DNA of 64,000 bases. Origin: Paenibacillus tundrae (GTDB taxonomy: Bacteria; Bacillota; Bacilli; Paenibacillales; Paenibacillaceae). The DNA lies in assembly GCF_036884255.1 (NCBI RefSeq), contig NZ_CP145605.1, positions 3,968,001-4,032,000 on the forward strand, read 5' to 3'. The position numbers and the translations under genes are program-made. The notes below the pieces were generated by a model. That model made no database searches. It was not told where the DNA came from and worked only from the letters and a program-made list of their open reading frames with translations. Positions 62,759 through 64,000 of the stretch are shown in pieces (position 1 is the stretch's first letter; each line of letters opens with the position of its first letter).

Positions 62759-64000
62759 GACGGAAAGGGCCGAGACGTTCAACATCCATTTTGTCCCACT
62801 GGACACTTCGTTATTTTCTAATCTTGTGCATTGGATTCACCATTATTGTCGCAGGAGCACTCTACTGGATTCGTACAACCTCTATTGAGAAAAGTCTAAA
62901 AACTGCAGAGTTATTAGGGCTGGAGATTGCCGATCGAGTGACTATTGACAATAATAAGCTTCATGTACCACCCGATCTAGACACCATGGTAACCAAGAGG
63001 GAGAAACTATTCAATACAGATCATTATTTCTGTGTCATGGTGTTGGATAACAACAATCAATTGATTTTCTCTCAGCCTAAAATGACACAAGAAGAGGTGT
63101 TTTATCGACTGTCTGACGACTTTCGTGAACCAAGAAACAACAAATATGCAGGAGTAACCGTCAGTATTAATGAAGGTGATCAATCGTTTGGAAAAGTATG
63201 GGTAATGCAGTCGAAGCAATCTCTTACATTCGGTCCAGAGACGATGTGGCTTGTACTTTTGATTCTGGGCGGATTAATTCTATGTGGATGGTTTACGATC
63301 TATCTGCTATCTAATAAGTTGTCCCGACCTATTCGGCAAGTTGCTTATGCAGCTGAACAAATTCGTGGTGGCAATTACGACGTGAGTCTTGATATCAATA
63401 CACGGGAGCGTGAGATTACGGAACTCGTGAGCTCTTTCCGAGATATGGCGACACGTCTAAGACAACTTGAGGAATGGCGTACCCTCTCCTTGGCAGGGGT
63501 GAGCCATGAACTGAAGACACCGGTCACTTCTATTAAAGGGCTCGTGATGGCAGTACGCGACGACGTGGTCAGTCCTCAGGAAGGAAAAGAATTTTTGGAT
63601 ATCGCTTTGAAGGAATCGGAACGTATGGAGCGGATGATTGCAGATCTACTAGATTACAATGCCATGTCTGCCGGAAGCGTTGCTGTTCGTAAGGAACGAA
63701 CAGATCTGCAATTATTAGTTGGCGAGATCATCTATCAGTGGAAGATTGCGTACGAAGATAAGACACCTGAGGTTGAACTACATGCGCCTGCTGGCCCACT
63801 ATACACCATTGGTGACACCCTGCGAATTCAGCAAATTATCGTTAATTTACTGAATAATGGGCTTCAAGCTACTCCTTCGGGTCAAACAGCCAAATTTGAC
63901 ATTGAATTGCGGGCAGAAGAAGACCATCTATTCATTGATGTACAGGATTATGGCTCCGGTATATCGGAAGCTGATCAATCCAAAATATTTGAACGCTTCT
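62743..64000 (+). CDS. Sensor histidine kinase, C-terminus beyond window
   Basis: TTG start at 62743 overlaps the regulator stop. Two TM segments (YFLILCIGFTIIVAGALYWI; LVLLILGGLILCGWFTIYL) flank an extracytoplasmic sensor of about 125 residues. A HAMP domain (LSNKLSRPIRQVAYAAEQIR), H box (GVSHELKTPVTSIKG), N box (QQIIVNLLNNGLQATP) and G1 box (DYGSGISEADQSKIFERF) follow. The right edge cuts the gene within the ATPase domain. It pairs with the regulator encoded just before it. Confidence 0.93.
   Translation, partial: MDRKLRRKGPRRSTSILSHWTLRYFLILCIGFTIIVAGALYWIRTTSIEKSLKTAELLGLEIADRVTIDNNKLHVPPDLDTMVTKREKLFNTDHYFCVMVLDNNNQLIFSQPKMTQEEVFYRLSDDFREPRNNKYAGVTVSINEGDQSFGKVWVMQSKQSLTFGPETMWLVLLILGGLILCGWFTIYLLSNKLSRPIRQVAYAAEQIRGGNYDVSLDINTREREITELVSSFRDMATRLRQLEEWRTLSLAGVSHELKTPVTSIKGLVMAVRDDVVSPQEGKEFLDIALKESERMERMIADLLDYNAMSAGSVAVRKERTDLQLLVGEIIYQWKIAYEDKTPEVELHAPAGPLYTIGDTLRIQQIIVNLLNNGLQATPSGQTAKFDIELRAEEDHLFIDVQDYGSGISEADQSKIFERF

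Overview
The window reads as a chromosomal segment of a Gram-positive, spore-forming Bacillales member, most probably Paenibacillus. This is inferred from strong AGGAGG ribosome sites with many TTG/GTG starts, a CotF-type spore coat protein, a very large SLH-anchored polysaccharidase, LicT-type antitermination, CcpA-like cre sites and an FNR-controlled nitrate respiration island. No rRNA, tRNA, insertion sequence, prophage or CRISPR array was seen.

Layout. 1-2.6 kb: licT-bglP, a beta-glucoside PTS operon with two antiterminator/terminator leaders (bglP runs off the left edge). 2.8-3.9 kb: membrane metallophosphoesterase. 4.2-8.9 kb: oxidative pentose phosphate operon zwf-tal-gnd with a divergent LysR regulator. 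9-13.1 kb: minimal chemosensory operon (MCP-cheW-cheA). 13.7-30.7 kb: accessory genes, including two related cupins, an ankyrin protein, a TetR/MFS/ABC exporter block with a palindromic operator, two serine hydrolases, a DUF1361 membrane protein, a spore coat protein, a secreted protein of unknown function, and an ECF41 sigma factor with its carboxymuconolactone-decarboxylase partner. 30.8-35.8 kb: a Gly/Pro/Tyr-rich repeat protein and a minus-strand cluster with two SUKH (SMI1/KNR4) proteins, a beta-propeller-like protein and a zinc-ribbon protein.

35.9-54.1 kb is an anaerobic nitrogen-respiration island: copper nitrite reductase (nirK), two different CRP/FNR regulators, a YlbF-like protein with a Cys-rich tail, a ZIP transporter, YwiC, moaA-narGHJI-narK (NarK carries a fused PAS domain), and a divergent five-gene operon of DUF2249 proteins, a histidine-rich membrane protein and a DUF59/SufT-like protein. 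FNR-type boxes (TGTGA-N6-TCACA) recur through it. Two divergent promoters between moaA and the DUF2249 operon each have the box centred 41.5 bp from the predicted start. A different box, TTGAT-N4-ATCAA, sits at the same distance before a small cupin gene. The two regulators carry recognition helices that fit the two box types. No nitric oxide reductase is visible although NirK would make NO, so the uncharacterised FNR operon is the best candidate here for an undescribed NO/nitrite-handling system.

54.2-64 kb: an SPFH protein coupled to a divergent NAD-kinase-family protein, a 1462-residue GH53 galactanase with discoidin, FIVAR and SLH domains, a membrane-anchored YceI protein, and a two-component system whose kinase runs off the right edge.

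All functional names come from motifs read by eye; no database search was possible.
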